NCBI GenBank assembly: GCA_947683625.1
Contig: CANTUR010000418.1
Location: 2,976,001 to 3,040,000, forward strand
Origin: Mallotus nudiflorus
Taxonomy: Eukaryota; Streptophyta; Magnoliopsida; Malpighiales; Euphorbiaceae
Direction of reading: 5' to 3'
Length of the DNA: 64,000 nt
The position numbers were made by a program, and so were the translations under genes. The notes under the pieces were generated by a model. The model was not told where the DNA came from, searched no databases, and saw only the letters and a list, made by a program, of their open reading frames with translations. Of this stretch, positions 39,079 through 51,493 are shown in pieces; positions within the stretch are counted from its first letter, which is position 1, and every line of letters starts with the position of its first letter.

Positions 39079-41207
39079 TTAGTGATATGCACTAGGTCAA
39101 TCATGTATAACCATGTTTTGACTTTGTCATTTTATTTAATAAAAAGGCATTTTTTATTATCATTTTGTGTTATGATAATTACTTGAATAGTCAATTCTTA
39201 CTAAAGTCATCAAGTATGTGACTTGATAGTAAAACCCTTAGATTAAATACGAGTTCTATTCAAATTATCCCTAGTCATAACAATGTATTATGGCTAGTAT
39301 GGTGTTGATTGATGATTATGTTTTACTAATCATGAATATAAGATATTAAGTCAACTCATAAGTACTTATTTAAAAAATAAAGTGTTGGATTGACCGATCA
39401 TGAGAATACCACATAGATAATTGTCATAAGTAATTCTCATCACAGTAATATTGGCTTAGTCCTTTGACCTTGAAATCACCATGGATTTCTATATAACTAT
39501 TTTATATTTTGACACAATCTTACATTATCATTAACTGGATGATAAAATAGATTGTTGTTGGGTATAAAATGAGTTATGTGAGGAATGTGAGTGATTGAGA
39601 AGGAATTTGTCCCTTATTTAATATGAGTAAGATATCTATGGGCTCTTTAATAAGATAGACTGAGGAAAATGATTTACCTTAACTCTTTGAATGAGTTGTT
39701 GCCAAAACCTTAAAACTGCAATAATTTTTGTAATTAAATTATTGTTTGATTAATCTATTTAAAATAGATCATTTTTATGTTTAACATTTAAACAGCCACC
39801 ACTATTACCCTAATTTACTCGTAAATCATATTGCAGAATAATTAATTTAGTCCAAACAGATTTATTCTATATAATCTATTTAACACTTAAACATACTGCC
39901 ATTAACATAAATCTGTATAATCAAAATATTCATGTTTCATAATTAAACAAAAATCAAATTTGTTGTTTAAACAGAATATTTATTTTGATTTCTCAAAACT
40001 GTATACATAACATAGAAAATCATAGTTCTGTTCATGTTTAATCACATTAAAGGATTATAAACATTAATCAAATTAATGTTTAATGCTATTTTCATATAGA
40101 TTGTAATTAGTCATCATAAAATCAAAACTATTTGGATAAATTTTTTGAAAACTCCTTTAAAAAATGAATCACTTAAACATATATAAATCACATATACATA
40201 GAATCAAATTAATTGAATTACAAGTGGCTCTAATACAACTGTTGGGATTTATGATTCCATACGCAGTGAAAAATAAAATTTGAATCACAAACCCAAACCC
40301 GGATCCAAGTAATTCAATTAATTAATTAAATCTAGGGTTTTCATTTTTTTACCACAAATATAGAAGAGGCAAGAAATCTGGAAGGAAGAGAGGAGGTTCA
40401 CCCCGGTGACACCCTATCACGAGCTTTTAGTTTAGTAGTTTAGATTTGAGACATCTCCAAAAGAATCTGTCCTCCACAAGTGTCCACACGAATAACCCTT
40501 GATTTTGAAAAAATAAATATTTGTGTACTAGCAGCTCCTCTTGATTTCTCACAAATCAAGAATTAAAAGCAACTTTGTGCTTTGTTTTCTAAAAGAGAGA
40601 AAATGAATTTGGTGGTAGAATAATGAGAGTGTATAAAACCCTAAAGAATATAACATATTTATAGACATTTAAATTAGGGTTTCACTTGCCAAACAACCTT
40701 TTGGTAATTTCTCACTTAGTCTTATTTTGATTTTATTTAAAATTAAATTAGAAATAATATTCTATTTATTTAAGATAACCTTTACCTTAAATAAATAAAT
40801 AAATATTTTATTTATTTTTACAGAGCTTATTTAGGCTTGTTAAACCTATATTCGTTTTAGGCTTATTCAAAGTGTATGACCTTGTAGGTTCACATGATAT
40901 TGGCAGTGGGCCTTAAATCTCTATTTAGGCCTATAAGTCATAGGTTCCCTCTAGCAAGACATTATGAGTACCCAAGTCATTTCAAGTTAATAATCCGACA
41001 TAACCTAATATATAGTGAATGTTCTAGTCCCTTTGTCACATGATATCTTGATTGAATATAAGGCATAGATTATGTCATTCTTATACAATTCAATCATATA
41101 ATTTCTTGATTCCAAGTAGACTAAGAATGATAACTCTTTATCAATTTACTTTAGCATGACCATGCATTTTCCTCAGTCTATCTTATCAAGAAGCCCATAG
41201 ATATTTT

Positions 41208-42671
41208 TGATAATTGCATTTTACTATTAAAATTTACACTCTTTAGTCTCTTTTTAGTTTAATAACATTTCATTTTAGTTGCATAATTTTCCATTTTCTA
41301 CATAATAATTAATAAATTTAGCATTTAGAAAATATTAGGACATTTAAATAAAATATAAATATAATCATGCATTAATTAAATAAATTAGGAGTTTTATGTT
41401 TTTTGTTTAATTTTTGTATTCTTCTCACTGAGTTTCTATTTTGTCTATAGAAATTAAATGTGTGAAGAAAACTCAAAGATCAAGAAAGTCAAAGAATAGA
41501 ACATGAGTGTGCAAAACTCAGGCTTGAAGACTGCACGACTATGCATGGCCGTGCTAAGAAATGAAGGATATAGGTTGTGCCATTATGAGGTATGCAAGAT
41601 GCACGGCTATGCAAGGCATGACATGGTTGTGTCATCTTTGCATTACAAGGTATCATGACCATGCTCATGGGCACACGGCCGTGTCATTCTTTCCTTATAA
41701 GTGTGCATGGCTGTGCGAGTCCAGCTATGCCTTTACATTTAAGGAATTTCCACTTGCATGCATGCATTACACGCAACCCTATTTCTAAGGATATAAGAGC
41801 ATCTTAAATGGGGGTAGCCCGGGGAGAATGAGAAGGAGGAGAGCAAGAAATAGGAGACAAAGAAAAACAGAGAGAGGCAGAGACAAAGACAGAGACAGAG
41901 AGATAGAGAGACAAAGAAGAGGATTGAAGAAACAGAGACTATTTCTCTAGACTTTTTCTTATATTCATTTATTCCTATCTTTAATAATTTATATTATGTG
42001 TAACTAAACTCTTTTACAGTTTGTATTCATGTAGCCAGGATTACTACTTGTCTGGATATTGTTTTATTGCAGTTGATTATCACCGGTCAATTTCTCAGAT
42101 TTTGCTTCATTAATTTTGTGTTTAATTTAGGCTTGATTAAATGCATGCTTGTGGATAAATTTATGACAATGAAAGTTGCATGATTTGTTAGCTCATAAAA
42201 CCTGTGATTCTAAAGATCCTTGATTTTGAAAGTAGACAAGACCTTAGGGGATTAATAGACTGTTAAGGAACTTAATAAACCTAAGTAATTCATTAAACCA
42301 TGAGAATAGGTTATGTTTGCTTTAGGTATGCCTGAGTGACTTTGAACGAAGCCTTAGGAATTTATGAATAGCCTACCAATGACTGAGATTTATTAACTGA
42401 ATTAACGAAATCTTGTAATTCAAGCAAGTGTTTGGTGAATGAATCTAAGCTCTAGTTTTTAAATCCTGAATTTCTTTAGATATAATCTGTTTATTTTAGC
42501 ATTCTGTTTATTTATTAATTCAATTTTCTAGTTTAAAAATCATTCATTCTATTAGCTTGTAAGAGGCATGATCACACTGAGTGCTAGAATTTCTCAACTC
42601 CCTGTGGGAACGATACTCACTCATCATTTATTACTTGTAATGAGTCATACACTTACAAAAATTGTTCAAAA
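41208..42671 (+). repeat. Athila 5' LTR
   Basis: Begins TGATAATTGCATTTTACTA and ends TTGTTCAAAA, where the 3' LTR has CGCTCAACA, so the terminal CA is mutated. It matches 49,990-51,493 throughout with many substitutions and a 36-bp shortening of the palindrome array. A GAGA-rich stretch is at 41,830-41,930. Confidence 0.92.
41502..41715. repeat. Phased palindrome array in the Athila 5' LTR
   Basis: Ten-bp near-palindromes of the CACGGCCGTG type start at 41,502, 41,534, 41,544, 41,570, 41,602, 41,622, 41,654, 41,674 and 41,706. From 41,570 on, spacing alternates 32 and 20 bp. The unit at 41,674 is perfect. Relative to the 3' LTR, 36 bp are missing between 41,534 and 41,570, which explains the irregular first half. 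Confidence 0.92.
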
Positions 42672-42676
42672 TTTTT

Positions 42677-42694
42677 TGGCCCCAGTGCTGGGGA
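42677..42694 (+). promoter_or_regulatory. Athila primer binding site
   Basis: TGGCCCCAGTGCTGGGGA lies 5 bases after the LTR end. It matches the tRNA-Asp-complementary site usual for Athila (TGGCGCCGTTGCCGGGGA) at 14 of 18 positions by eye. Confidence 0.8.
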
Positions 42695-42805
42695 GATCGG
42701 TGAATACCTACATTAGGATAGACTTTTGTTTCTGTGAAACTAATAGTTATTCTTGTTTTATTAATTGTGTTTAACTTTTGCTTTTTAGGAACCTGATTTT
42801 TATTT

Positions 42806-44360
42806 ATGCAAACAAGGTCCCAGAATCCTGAATTAGAAGAGCTAAATCCAGAGATTGAAAAAACTTGCAAATAGAATAGGATGAGTCAAAGACTCAGAGC
42901 AATGGTAGGACAGGGAGCTCCAACTAGAGCTTTAGAAGAATATGGTGTACCTAGTCTGACGGGAAGTCAAAATTGCATAGTGAAACCCAACATCGAAGCC
43001 AACACCTTTGAAATTAAACCAGCCTACATCCATATGGTTTCATAATACCAGTTCATAGGACTACATTTAGAGGACCCTAATGCCCACTTGGCTTCATTCT
43101 TGGATATCTGTGACACCTTCAGGATGAATGGAGTCAGTCTAGACACAATCAGACTCCAATTGTTTCCATTTTCCTTATGGGAGAAAGCCAAGCTATAGTT
43201 AAGTTCATTAATCCCAAATTCAATCACTTTATGGGACCTTCTCTCTAAGGCTTTCCTGAAAAAGTATTATCCACCTGGAAAGACTGCTAAGTATCATCAA
43301 GAATTGGCTAGATTTAAGCAGCAATATAGTGAATCACTGTATAAAGCCTAGGAGAGATTCAAGGATTTACAAAGAAATTGCCCTTACCATAGAATTCTAG
43401 ACTGGTTGTTGATGCAAACCTTTTACCAGGGACTGTTAGAATCTCTGCAGATTACAATAGATGCCACTACTCAAGGCTCTTTTATGAGTAAAACACCAGC
43501 AGATGCATACGCACTTTTAGAGAAGATGACATCTAATAACTACCAATGGCATGGAGAGAAAAACCAACCAAGCAAAGTTGCTGGACTTTATGAAGTTGAT
43601 AGTTTAAGCATGGTGAATGCCAAATTGGACTCTCTTATAAAAAATTGAAGAAGCTAAATTTTGCAGGACATCCATCTCAGGTACTTTGTTATGAGGTATG
43701 TGGAGCAGGGCATGCTACAGTAGAATGTTAGCAAGGTGATCCTTACTCTCAAGGCTACTCAATTGAGCAACTCAATGTTTTAAACAATTACAATGGCAGA
43801 CCACAAGGGAAACCTTACTCTAACACTTATAACCTAGGATGGAGAAATCACTCGAATTTTTCATAGACAAATCAAGGTGGACACCAAGCTCTAAATTTAC
43901 AACAGGGATACAAGCCTCCACCCTCACTAGGTTTTCAATAGAAGAATATGGCTTCTCAACCTAAACCCAAATCCAATATGGAATTAATGATGGAAAATTT
44001 CATCTAAACATAAAATAAGGTAATGCAGACGATTTAGGACAACCTTAAACATTATTAGGAAAATTTCAAGCGGTATGATGCTAGGATGGAACAGTTGACC
44101 ACACATGTTAAATTACTAGAGAATCAAGTTGCTTCTTAAGCAAGTTCCTTCAATTTTTGCCAACCAGGTCACTTTCCAAGTCAACCTCAAAACCCAAGCG
44201 AGCAAGCCCAAACAGTTGCTCTGCAAAGTGGGAAGAGTGTACCAGAGGCTGAATCCAAGAATAATGAATAGGAAGTTAAGCTAGAGACCACTCAGCAACC
44301 ATAGGCAGAAGCACGGGAGCCAAAGATAGCTAAGACTCCTTGCTTACCATTCCCTCAGAG
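42806..44360 (+). pseudogene. Athila gag, broken
   Basis: Start at ATG 42,806 (MQTRSQNPELEELNPEIEK). Conserved Athila gag blocks follow: NTFEIKPAYIHMVS, EDPNAHLASFLDICDTFRMN, RLQLFPFSLWEKAK, then MLMQTFYQGL and ADAYALLEKMTSNNYQW. A zinc-knuckle remnant reads CYEVCGAGHATVEC. In-frame stops at about 42,869, 43,046, 43,196 and later disable it. It would form the particle shell. Confidence 0.9.
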
Positions 44361-44589
44361 GATGCACAACTTTACTCTGGATAAATAATTCTAGAAAGTC
44401 TTGAAGGTGTTTAAACAATTGGGCATCACCATGCCTCTCTTAGAAGTAGTTACTCAAATACCTAAATACTCTAAATTTTTGAAAGACATCATGTTCAACA
44501 AAAGGAATTGGGATAATTCTGATACTATTCCAATAAATGAGGAGTGCAGTGCAGTGATTAGAAATAAGCTTCCTTAAAAGCTTAAGGAT

Positions 44590-45260
44590 CCAGGGAGTAT
44601 CACTATACCTTGTGTTATTGGTAAATTTTCTATTAGTAGAGCTCTTTGTGATCTAGGAGCTAGTGTCACTATAATGCCTTTATCTCTCTACAGGAAATTG
44701 AACATAGGTAAACCCAAATCAACAAATATTTCCTTGCAGCTAGTTGACAAGTCTATTGTCTACCTGAAGGGATCTTGGAAGACATACCAATCAAGGTTGG
44801 AGAATTTTATGTGCCATGTGACATTTTGGTATTAGAGATGGAAGAAGATTCTCAAATTCCCATAATTTTGGGACGACCATTCTTAGCCTCTTCTGGTGCT
44901 ATAATTAATGTGAAGCGGGATAAAATCAAACTCGAAATTGGATAGGACACAGTTGAGTTTGATGTATTCCAAATGATGAAAGATCCTTCATTAACAAAGA
45001 CTTGCTTCAGAGTAGATGTTATCCAAAGCTGTGTAGAGAAAATATTTAGGAAGAAATACCCTAAAGATCCACTAGAAGCAAGCCTCACCCGAGATATAGA
45101 TTCTGATGAAGAAGATCATGAGGTAGTAGCTTTCATAAAAATCTCGAATGCCTATCTTGCACTGCTTAAAGGTAAGTCAGTAAGGTACGACCCCTTACCC
45201 CCTTATGATTTCTATGCTTTGTGCTTTAAAAGAGGAAGACACACCAAAAGTTGAACTTAA
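44590..45260 (+). pseudogene. Athila aspartic protease and downstream linker, broken
   Basis: IPCVIGKFSISRALCDLGAS and VTIMPLSLYRKL give the Athila-type D-L-G-A-S active site. After a frameshift near 44,768, the reading continues with IPIILGRPFLASSGAIINV and then an acidic linker (DIDSDEEDHEVV) ahead of RT. The stretch 44,361-44,589 is the decayed gag-protease junction. Confidence 0.88.
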
Positions 45261-46790
45261 ACAACTTCCTCCTGATTTAAGGTATGCTTTTCTAGGACCT
45301 AATTATACTTATCCGATTATTGTTAATGCACAGTTAAATGGTGAACAAGTGGATAAGTTGCTTAGAAGAGTCAGAGACTATAGGAAGATCATAGGGTATA
45401 CCATTGATGACCTAAAAGGGATTAGCCCTTATTTTTGCATGCATAGGATCCATTTAGAGGAAGGTTGTTCACCCTCTATTGAGCATCAAAGAAGACTTAA
45501 TCCTAACATGAAGGAAGTAGTTAAAAAGGAAATAATGAAATTGTTAGATGTTGGTATAATTTACCCAGTCTCTTACAGTAATTGGGTGAGCCCTATCCAT
45601 GTGGTCCTGAAGAAAGGTGGTTTAACTATGATTAAAAATGAATATAATGAATTGATCCCTACTAAGATAGTTACAGGATGGAGGATGTGTATAGATTATA
45701 GGAAACTGAACAAGGCTACTAGGAAAGACCATTTTCCTCTTCCTTTCATTAACCAACATTCAAAAAGACTTGCACAACACTGATTTTTTGTTATCTAGAT
45801 GGATACTCTGGATTTTTCTAGATTCCTATACACCTTGAGGACCAAGAAAAGACCATATTCACATGTCCCTATGGCACTTTTGCTTACAAACACATGCCTT
45901 TTGGGCTATGTAATGCCCTTGTAACCTTTCAAAAGTGCATGATGGCAATCTTTTCTGAATTTATTGAAAATATTATGGAAGTCTTCATGGATGACTTCTT
46001 TGTATTTGGTTCTTTATTTGATGATTTCCTTAACAATCTATCTTGAGTTTTGCAGAGATGTGAAGAGGTCAATTTGGTTATGAACTGGGAGAAATGCCAC
46101 TTCATGGTCACAAAAGGAGTTATTTTGGGACATTTAGTATCTAACAAGGGCATAAAGGTGGATATAGCAAAATTTAAAGTTATTAAAAAGCTTCCACCTC
46201 CCACTAGTGTTAAAGGAATCCACAGTTTCTTAGGACATGCAGGGTTTTACAGAAGATTCATCAAGGATTTCTCAAAGATTGCAAAACCCCTTACTAATCT
46301 GCTTGCTAAAGATGCCCTGTTTGTTTTTAATAAAGATTGTTTGGACGCATTTTGCAGGATAAAGGAGGCTTTGATATCTGCTCCAATTCTACAACCACCT
46401 AATTGGAACCTCCCCTTTAAAGTAATGTGTGATGCCAGTGACCATGCTGTTAGTGCTGTTTTAGGGCAAAGGAGAGACAGACAAGCATATGCCATTTCTT
46501 ATGCCAGCCACACCCTGGATGAATCTCAATTGAATTATGCCACCACTGAGAAAGAGCTTCTTGCTGTTATTTTTTCCATTGACAAATTTTGCTCTTATTT
46601 GATAGGCAACAAAGTGATTATGTTCATTGATCATGCAACTTTAAAGTACCTCCTCTCCAAAAAAGATGCCAAACCTCATTTGATAAGGTGGATACTGCTC
46701 CTATAAGAATTTGACTTAGAGCTTAAGGATAAGAGTGGAGTAGAGAATGTTGTAGCTAACCACTTATCTAGGTTGGAATTGCTAGGGAAA
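45205..46790 (+). pseudogene. Athila reverse transcriptase and RNase H, broken
   Basis: RT N-terminal half at 45,205-45,783 (IGYTIDDLKGISPYFCMHRI, WRMCIDYRKLNKATRKDHFP). A frameshift follows, then KHMPFGLCNA and EVFMDDFFVFG (FMDD at the catalytic site) near 45,980. At 46,050-46,706 come the connection region (GFYRRFIKDFSKIAKPL) and RNase H (VMCDASDHAVSAVLGQ, ATTEKELLAVIF). The C-terminal part follows a stop at about 46,704 (ELKDKSGVENVVANHLSRLE). Confidence 0.92.
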
Positions 46791-47039
46791 GGTTCTGAAT
46801 TACCAATTGATGACTATTTCAAAGGAGAATAGTTAATGTAAATGCAAGTTTCAGTACCCTAGTATACAGATTTTGTTAATTTCCTGGTATGTGAAGTGTT
46901 ACCACCTGATCTTACCTACTAGCAGAAGAAAAAGTTTTTCTTTGATGTTAAATATTATTATTGGGAGGATCCTCTTCTATAAAAGAGATATGGAGATGGA
47001 CTAATTAAGAGAAGCCTTCTAGAGGATGAGATTCAGGCC

Positions 47040-48140
47040 TTTTTAACACATTGTCATTCCCTCGAATGTGGAGGACATTTTAGCTCCACTAAGATCGCAG
47101 CCAAGGTCCTCCAAAGTGGTTTTTACTTGCCAACTCTTTTCCAAGATGCCAGATGGTTTATGGTGAATTGTGACAGATGCTAGAGAACAAGGAACATAGG
47201 CAGAAGGAATGAAATGCCTTTGATTGGGATATTGGCAGTTGAAATTTTTTATGTTTAGGGACTAGATTTTATGGGGCCCTTTCCAAGCTCACTAAGGAAC
47301 AAATATATATTAGTTGGGGTGGACTGTGTATCTAAGTTGGTGGAAGCTTTAGCATCCCCAACTAATGATGCTAAGATAGTAACTAGATTTCTCAAAAAGA
47401 ATATATTTTCCAGATTTGGGACACCAAGGGCAATCAATAGTGATGGGGGTACACACTTTTGTAACCACCAATTTGAGATCTTATTGAAGAAATATGGTGT
47501 GACTCATAAAGTGGCTACGCCCCATCACCCCTAGACTAGTGGATAGGTTGAGATTTCAAATAAAGCCATCAAGTCCATTTTGGAGAAGACAATATCAGCA
47601 TCAAGAAAAGACTGGTCTTTTAAGTTAGATGATGTTTTATGGGCCTATAGAATTGCATTTAAGACCCCCATTGGTGCTTCTCCATTCAGACTCCTCTATG
47701 GAAAATCTTGTCATTTACCAGTGGAATTGGAACAGAGCTTTTTGTGCTATAAAATTTTTAAACTTTGATTTGCAGAAGGTTGGTGATCAGAGACTTCTCT
47801 AGCTGAATGAACTTGAGGAATTTAGACTGAATTCTTATGAGAATGCCAAGATTTATAAGGAAAGAACAAAAAGATGACATGATAAGCATAGTCTAAAAAG
47901 AGAGTTCAAAGCAGAAGACCTGGTTCTATTATTTAAATCTAGAATGAAACTATTTCCAGGAAAGTTAAAATCAAGGTGGTCAGGACCTTTTACTGTTAAA
48001 CAGGTCTATCCATATGGAGTAGTCAAGATATGAAGTCATAACTCTAGTTCATTTAAAGTTAATGGCCAAAGGTTGAAGCTTTATCATCAATCTGAGGAAA
48101 TTCCAACAAAAGCATCTTCTGCACTTTTGTCACCTACCTG
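47040..48140 (+). pseudogene. Athila integrase, broken
   Basis: The zinc region reads GGHFSSTKIAAKVLQSGFYL and VNCDRC. The DDE core has GLDFMGPFPSSLRNKYILVG (first D), AINSDGGTHFCN (second D) and VEISNKAIKSILEKTI (E), then WAYRIAFKTPIGASPF. The C-terminal part (47,930-48,110) contains FKVNGQRLKLYH. Stops near 47,180, 47,260, 47,535 and 47,767 inactivate it. Confidence 0.9.
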
Positions 48141-48556
48141 ACCTCTGCTGCATTAAGTCAAGCTTATAACTTTAAACAAAGCACTTCTTGGGAGATAACC
48201 TAAGTGTTATTTATTTGTTCTTTTCAATTTTTTTGAGTTAGTTTGATTCCCCTGAGGAGCTCTATTCTTTATATAGATTTTTGAATACCTAAGATATACA
48301 TGCAGTAAAGCCTATTCTCAAGTTATTAGTGATATCTAGAATACAAATTACTGCAGCATTAGGAAATAAATTGGGGAAGTTTTATTTACATTTGTTTTTA
48401 TTTATATCTTTTTTTATTATTTTATGTGTGCTTAAATGTTTGGTTGACTTTGAAAATATTTAGAGTGATTTTGAATGATAATTTTAAGTAGGGACATATG
48501 TTACTATATTTCACATTGTATGCATGCATATTGAGGGTCAAGCTTCATAAACGTAA

Positions 48557-48924
48557 CATGGGCGTGCCACAGAATGACACAACTGTGCAAACGGGTACCA
48601 AAACACGGCTATGACTCACTTATCATAGCCATGCCATTTTGTCCCTTTAGTCAACACGGTCGTGCCTCACCACCATGACCGTGTGATATTTATGCCTTTA
48701 ATAAGCATGATTGTGCCCCCTAAAGCATGACCGTGTCATTCTCATACACACATTTTGCACAGTCGTGCCCTTACCAACACGGCCATGCCATTCTCGTGCT
48801 CACAATATGCACGGCAGTGCCTCACCAAACATGGCCATGTGATTTTCAAGCTTTTAAGATGCACGGGCATGTGCATTATCCATGCATTCACACGTAGCAT
48901 GGGCATGTAGATTCCAGAGGCATG
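48557..48924. repeat. Phased palindrome array in the Athila 3' region
   Basis: Fifteen near-palindromes of the CACGGCCGTG type. Core starts: 48,557, 48,578, 48,604, 48,624, 48,655, 48,674, 48,706, 48,726, 48,758, 48,778, 48,810, 48,830, 48,862, 48,898, 48,915. From 48,604 to 48,862 the spacing alternates 20 (or 19) and 32 (or 31) bp, a 52-bp higher-order repeat with two palindromes each. The LTR arrays of the same element use the same spacing. Confidence 0.93.
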
Positions 48925-49989
48925 TGACTTTTCATTTTCATATTAATCATCTGACACGCCTTTTTTGACCTCCACTGTCCCAAAACCTCCAAAACACTTT
49001 TTCAAATTCTTTTTGTGGCAACTTTTCATTTTATACATTATTATCTATTTTTTTTATTTTTGTTTTCTTTTTATGGATTCCAAACACTTCCTTTCACTTG
49101 CAGTGCAACACATTAAGGACAATGTAAAATTAAAGTGTGGGGGAGTATTTACTTACTTTATCTTTTTAGTATTTTTTATCTTATTATTTTTGAGTAATTT
49201 TTTGTTTATTTATTGCATTTCTAAAAAAAAATCCCACACTTTTATTTTTGCTAACTTGTTATAATTATAAGCTTTGTATATTAACATTAAAATTAGCTAG
49301 TCTAGTTGATGTAATATTGGGTTAATTCTTGTAGAATATGGTTTAAAGCTTTGATAATATTTGAGAATTAGACTTTTTAACTTTTAATCAATTTAAATAT
49401 ATACATCTCTTTTGTTTTATTTAAAAAGGATTTTTGGATAAAATTTTTTACAATCAAGAGATTTGGATAAATTTTTATTATTAGGAAAACCTTTTTTCTA
49501 TTATATGATAATTCAATTGTAAAAAATAATAAAAAAAAGATTAGAGGAGCAAAAATCTCCATTCAACTCCAATGCTCAAATTGAGTATGAGTAATCCAAA
49601 GGTACCTAATGGTAGTAGTCATGCTTAGCAATACAGGAACGGTAGGAAATACCGAAGTTGGGAAGGATTCTAATCCAACGTAAATAAATAAAAATTCAAC
49701 TGGTTATCATATCTAGCTTAAGGGTTGACTAATAATTTAAATATGTTTGACTTTTCTTGGTTTATAAGTTTTAGTTCATAAATTATTATGAATAATTCAT
49801 TTGAGAGGTATGCTTCACTTGGTAATATTTGTAGTCTTTTTCTCAATTTATTAACTTAGTAATTAATACTTGTATTAACCCATTACTATGTTGATTAAAC
49901 TATCTGTAATTTTATTTTAATATGCTCATATTATTGTTATAATAAGGTTCTTGCTTGAGGACAAGCAAAAGTTAAAGTGTGGGGGTATT
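48925..49989 (+). other. Athila 3' untranslated region with two polypurine tracts
   Basis: AT-rich, no env-like ORF recognised. AAAGTGTGGGGGAG at 49,134-49,147 and AAAGTGTGGGGGT at 49,974-49,986 are two copies of the same polypurine tract. The second directly precedes the 3' LTR and would prime plus-strand synthesis. GACAATGTAAAATTAAAG before the first copy is a conserved Athila phrase. Confidence 0.75.
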
Positions 49990-51493
49990 TGATAATTGCA
50001 TTTTACTATTAAAATTTACACTCTTTAATCTCCTTTTAATTTAATAACATTTCATTTTAGTTGCATAATTTTCCATTTTTTGCATAATAATTAATAAATT
50101 TAGCATTTAGAAAATATTAGGACATTTAAATAAAATATCGATATAATCATGCATTAATTAAATAAATTAGGAGTTTTATGTTTTCTGTCTAATTTTTGTA
50201 TTCTTCTCACTGAGTTTCTATTTTTCCTGTAGAAATTAAATGCGTGAAGAAAAGTCAAAGATTAACAAAATCAAAGAATAGAACACGGGAGTGCAAAACT
50301 CAGGCTTGAAGACTGCACGACTATGCAATGCCATGCACGAACGTGCCAAGAAATGAAGGACATAGCACACGGCCATGTGAAGCCTCACACGTCCGTGCCA
50401 TTATGAGGTATGCAAGATGCACGACTATGCAAGGCATGACATGGTCATGTCATCTTTACACTACAAGGTAGCACGGCCATGCTTATGGGCACATGGCCGT
50501 GTCATTCTTTTCCTATAAGTGTGCACGACCATGAAAGTCCAGCTATGCTTGTACATTTAATGAATTTCCACTCGGACGCATGCATCACATGCAATCCTAT
50601 TTCTGAGGATATAAGAGCATCTTAAATAGGGGTAGCCCAGGGAGAATGAGAGGGAGGAGAGTAGGAAATAGGAGATAGAGCAAAACAAAGAGAGATAGAG
50701 ACAGAGAGATAGAGAGACAGAGAAGAGGATTGAAGAAACAGAGACAAGAAACAAAAACTGTTTCTCAAGACTTCTTTTTCTTATATTCATTTATTCCTAT
50801 CTTTAATAATTTACATTATATGTAACTAAACTCTTTTAGAGTTTGGATTCATGTAGCCAGGATTACTGCTTGTCTGGATTTAGTCTTATTGCAGTTAATT
50901 ATCACCGATCAATTTCTTAGGTTTTGCTTCATTAATCTTGTGTTTAATTTAGGCCTGATTAAATGCATGCTTATGGATAAATTTATGACAATGAAAGTTA
51001 CATGATTTGGTAGCCCATAAAACCTATGATTCTAGGGATCCTTAATCATGAAAGTAGACAAGATCTTAAGGGATTAATAGACTGTTAAAGAACTTAATAA
51101 ACCTGAGTAATTCATTAGACCATGAGAATAGGTTGTGTTTGTTTTAGGTATGCCTGATTGACTTTGAAACAAACTTTAGGAATTTATGAATAGCCTACCA
51201 TTGACTGAGATTTATTAATTGAATTAACAAAATCTTGTAATTCAAACAAGTGCCTGGTGAATGAATCCAAGCTCTAGTTTTTAAATTCTAAATTTCTTTA
51301 AATATAATCTGTTTATATTAGCATTTTGTTTATTTATTAATTCAATTTTCCAGTTCAAAAATCATTCATTCTATTAGTGTGTAAGAGGCAAGATCAAACT
51401 TAGTGCTAGAATTTCTCATCTCCCTGTGGGAACGATACTCACTCATTATTTATTACTTGTAATGAGTTGTACACTTGCAAAAATCGCTCAACA
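49990..51493 (+). repeat. Athila 3' LTR (1,504 bp)
   Basis: Begins TGATAATTGC after the polypurine tract and ends CGCTCAACA. It pairs with the 5' LTR over its whole length. A GAGA-rich stretch is at 50,640-50,750. Confidence 0.92.
50284..50533. repeat. Phased palindrome array in the Athila 3' LTR, strict 32/20 alternation
   Basis: Ten 10-bp near-palindromes start at 50,284, 50,316, 50,336, 50,368, 50,388, 50,420, 50,440, 50,472, 50,492 and 50,524. Spacings are 32, 20, 32, 20, 32, 20, 32, 20 and 32 with no exception. Units include CACGAACGTG, CACGGCCATG and CATGGCCGTG. This is the cleanest example of the architecture in the window. Confidence 0.96.

Larger units (their letters stand above)
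41208..51493 (+). mobile_element. Athila-lineage Ty3/gypsy retrotransposon with both LTRs, decayed
   Basis: LTRs at 41,208-42,671 and 49,990-51,493 flank a primer site, gag, protease, RT, RNase H and integrase on the plus strand. Target repeats are ATTTT (41,203-41,207) and ATCTT (51,494-51,498). The other TIR arm at 39,615-39,665 shows the unoccupied sequence and confirms ATCTT as the original target. The gag and protease motifs and the tRNA-Asp-like primer site identify Athila. Many in-frame stops and frameshifts make it inactive. No env-like ORF is recognised. Confidence 0.93.

Noticed and set aside
48965..49264. Possible Athila env-like ORF with hydrophobic segments
   Set aside because: Hydrophobicity comes from T-rich DNA around the polypurine tract; only 99 residues, with no conserved context.
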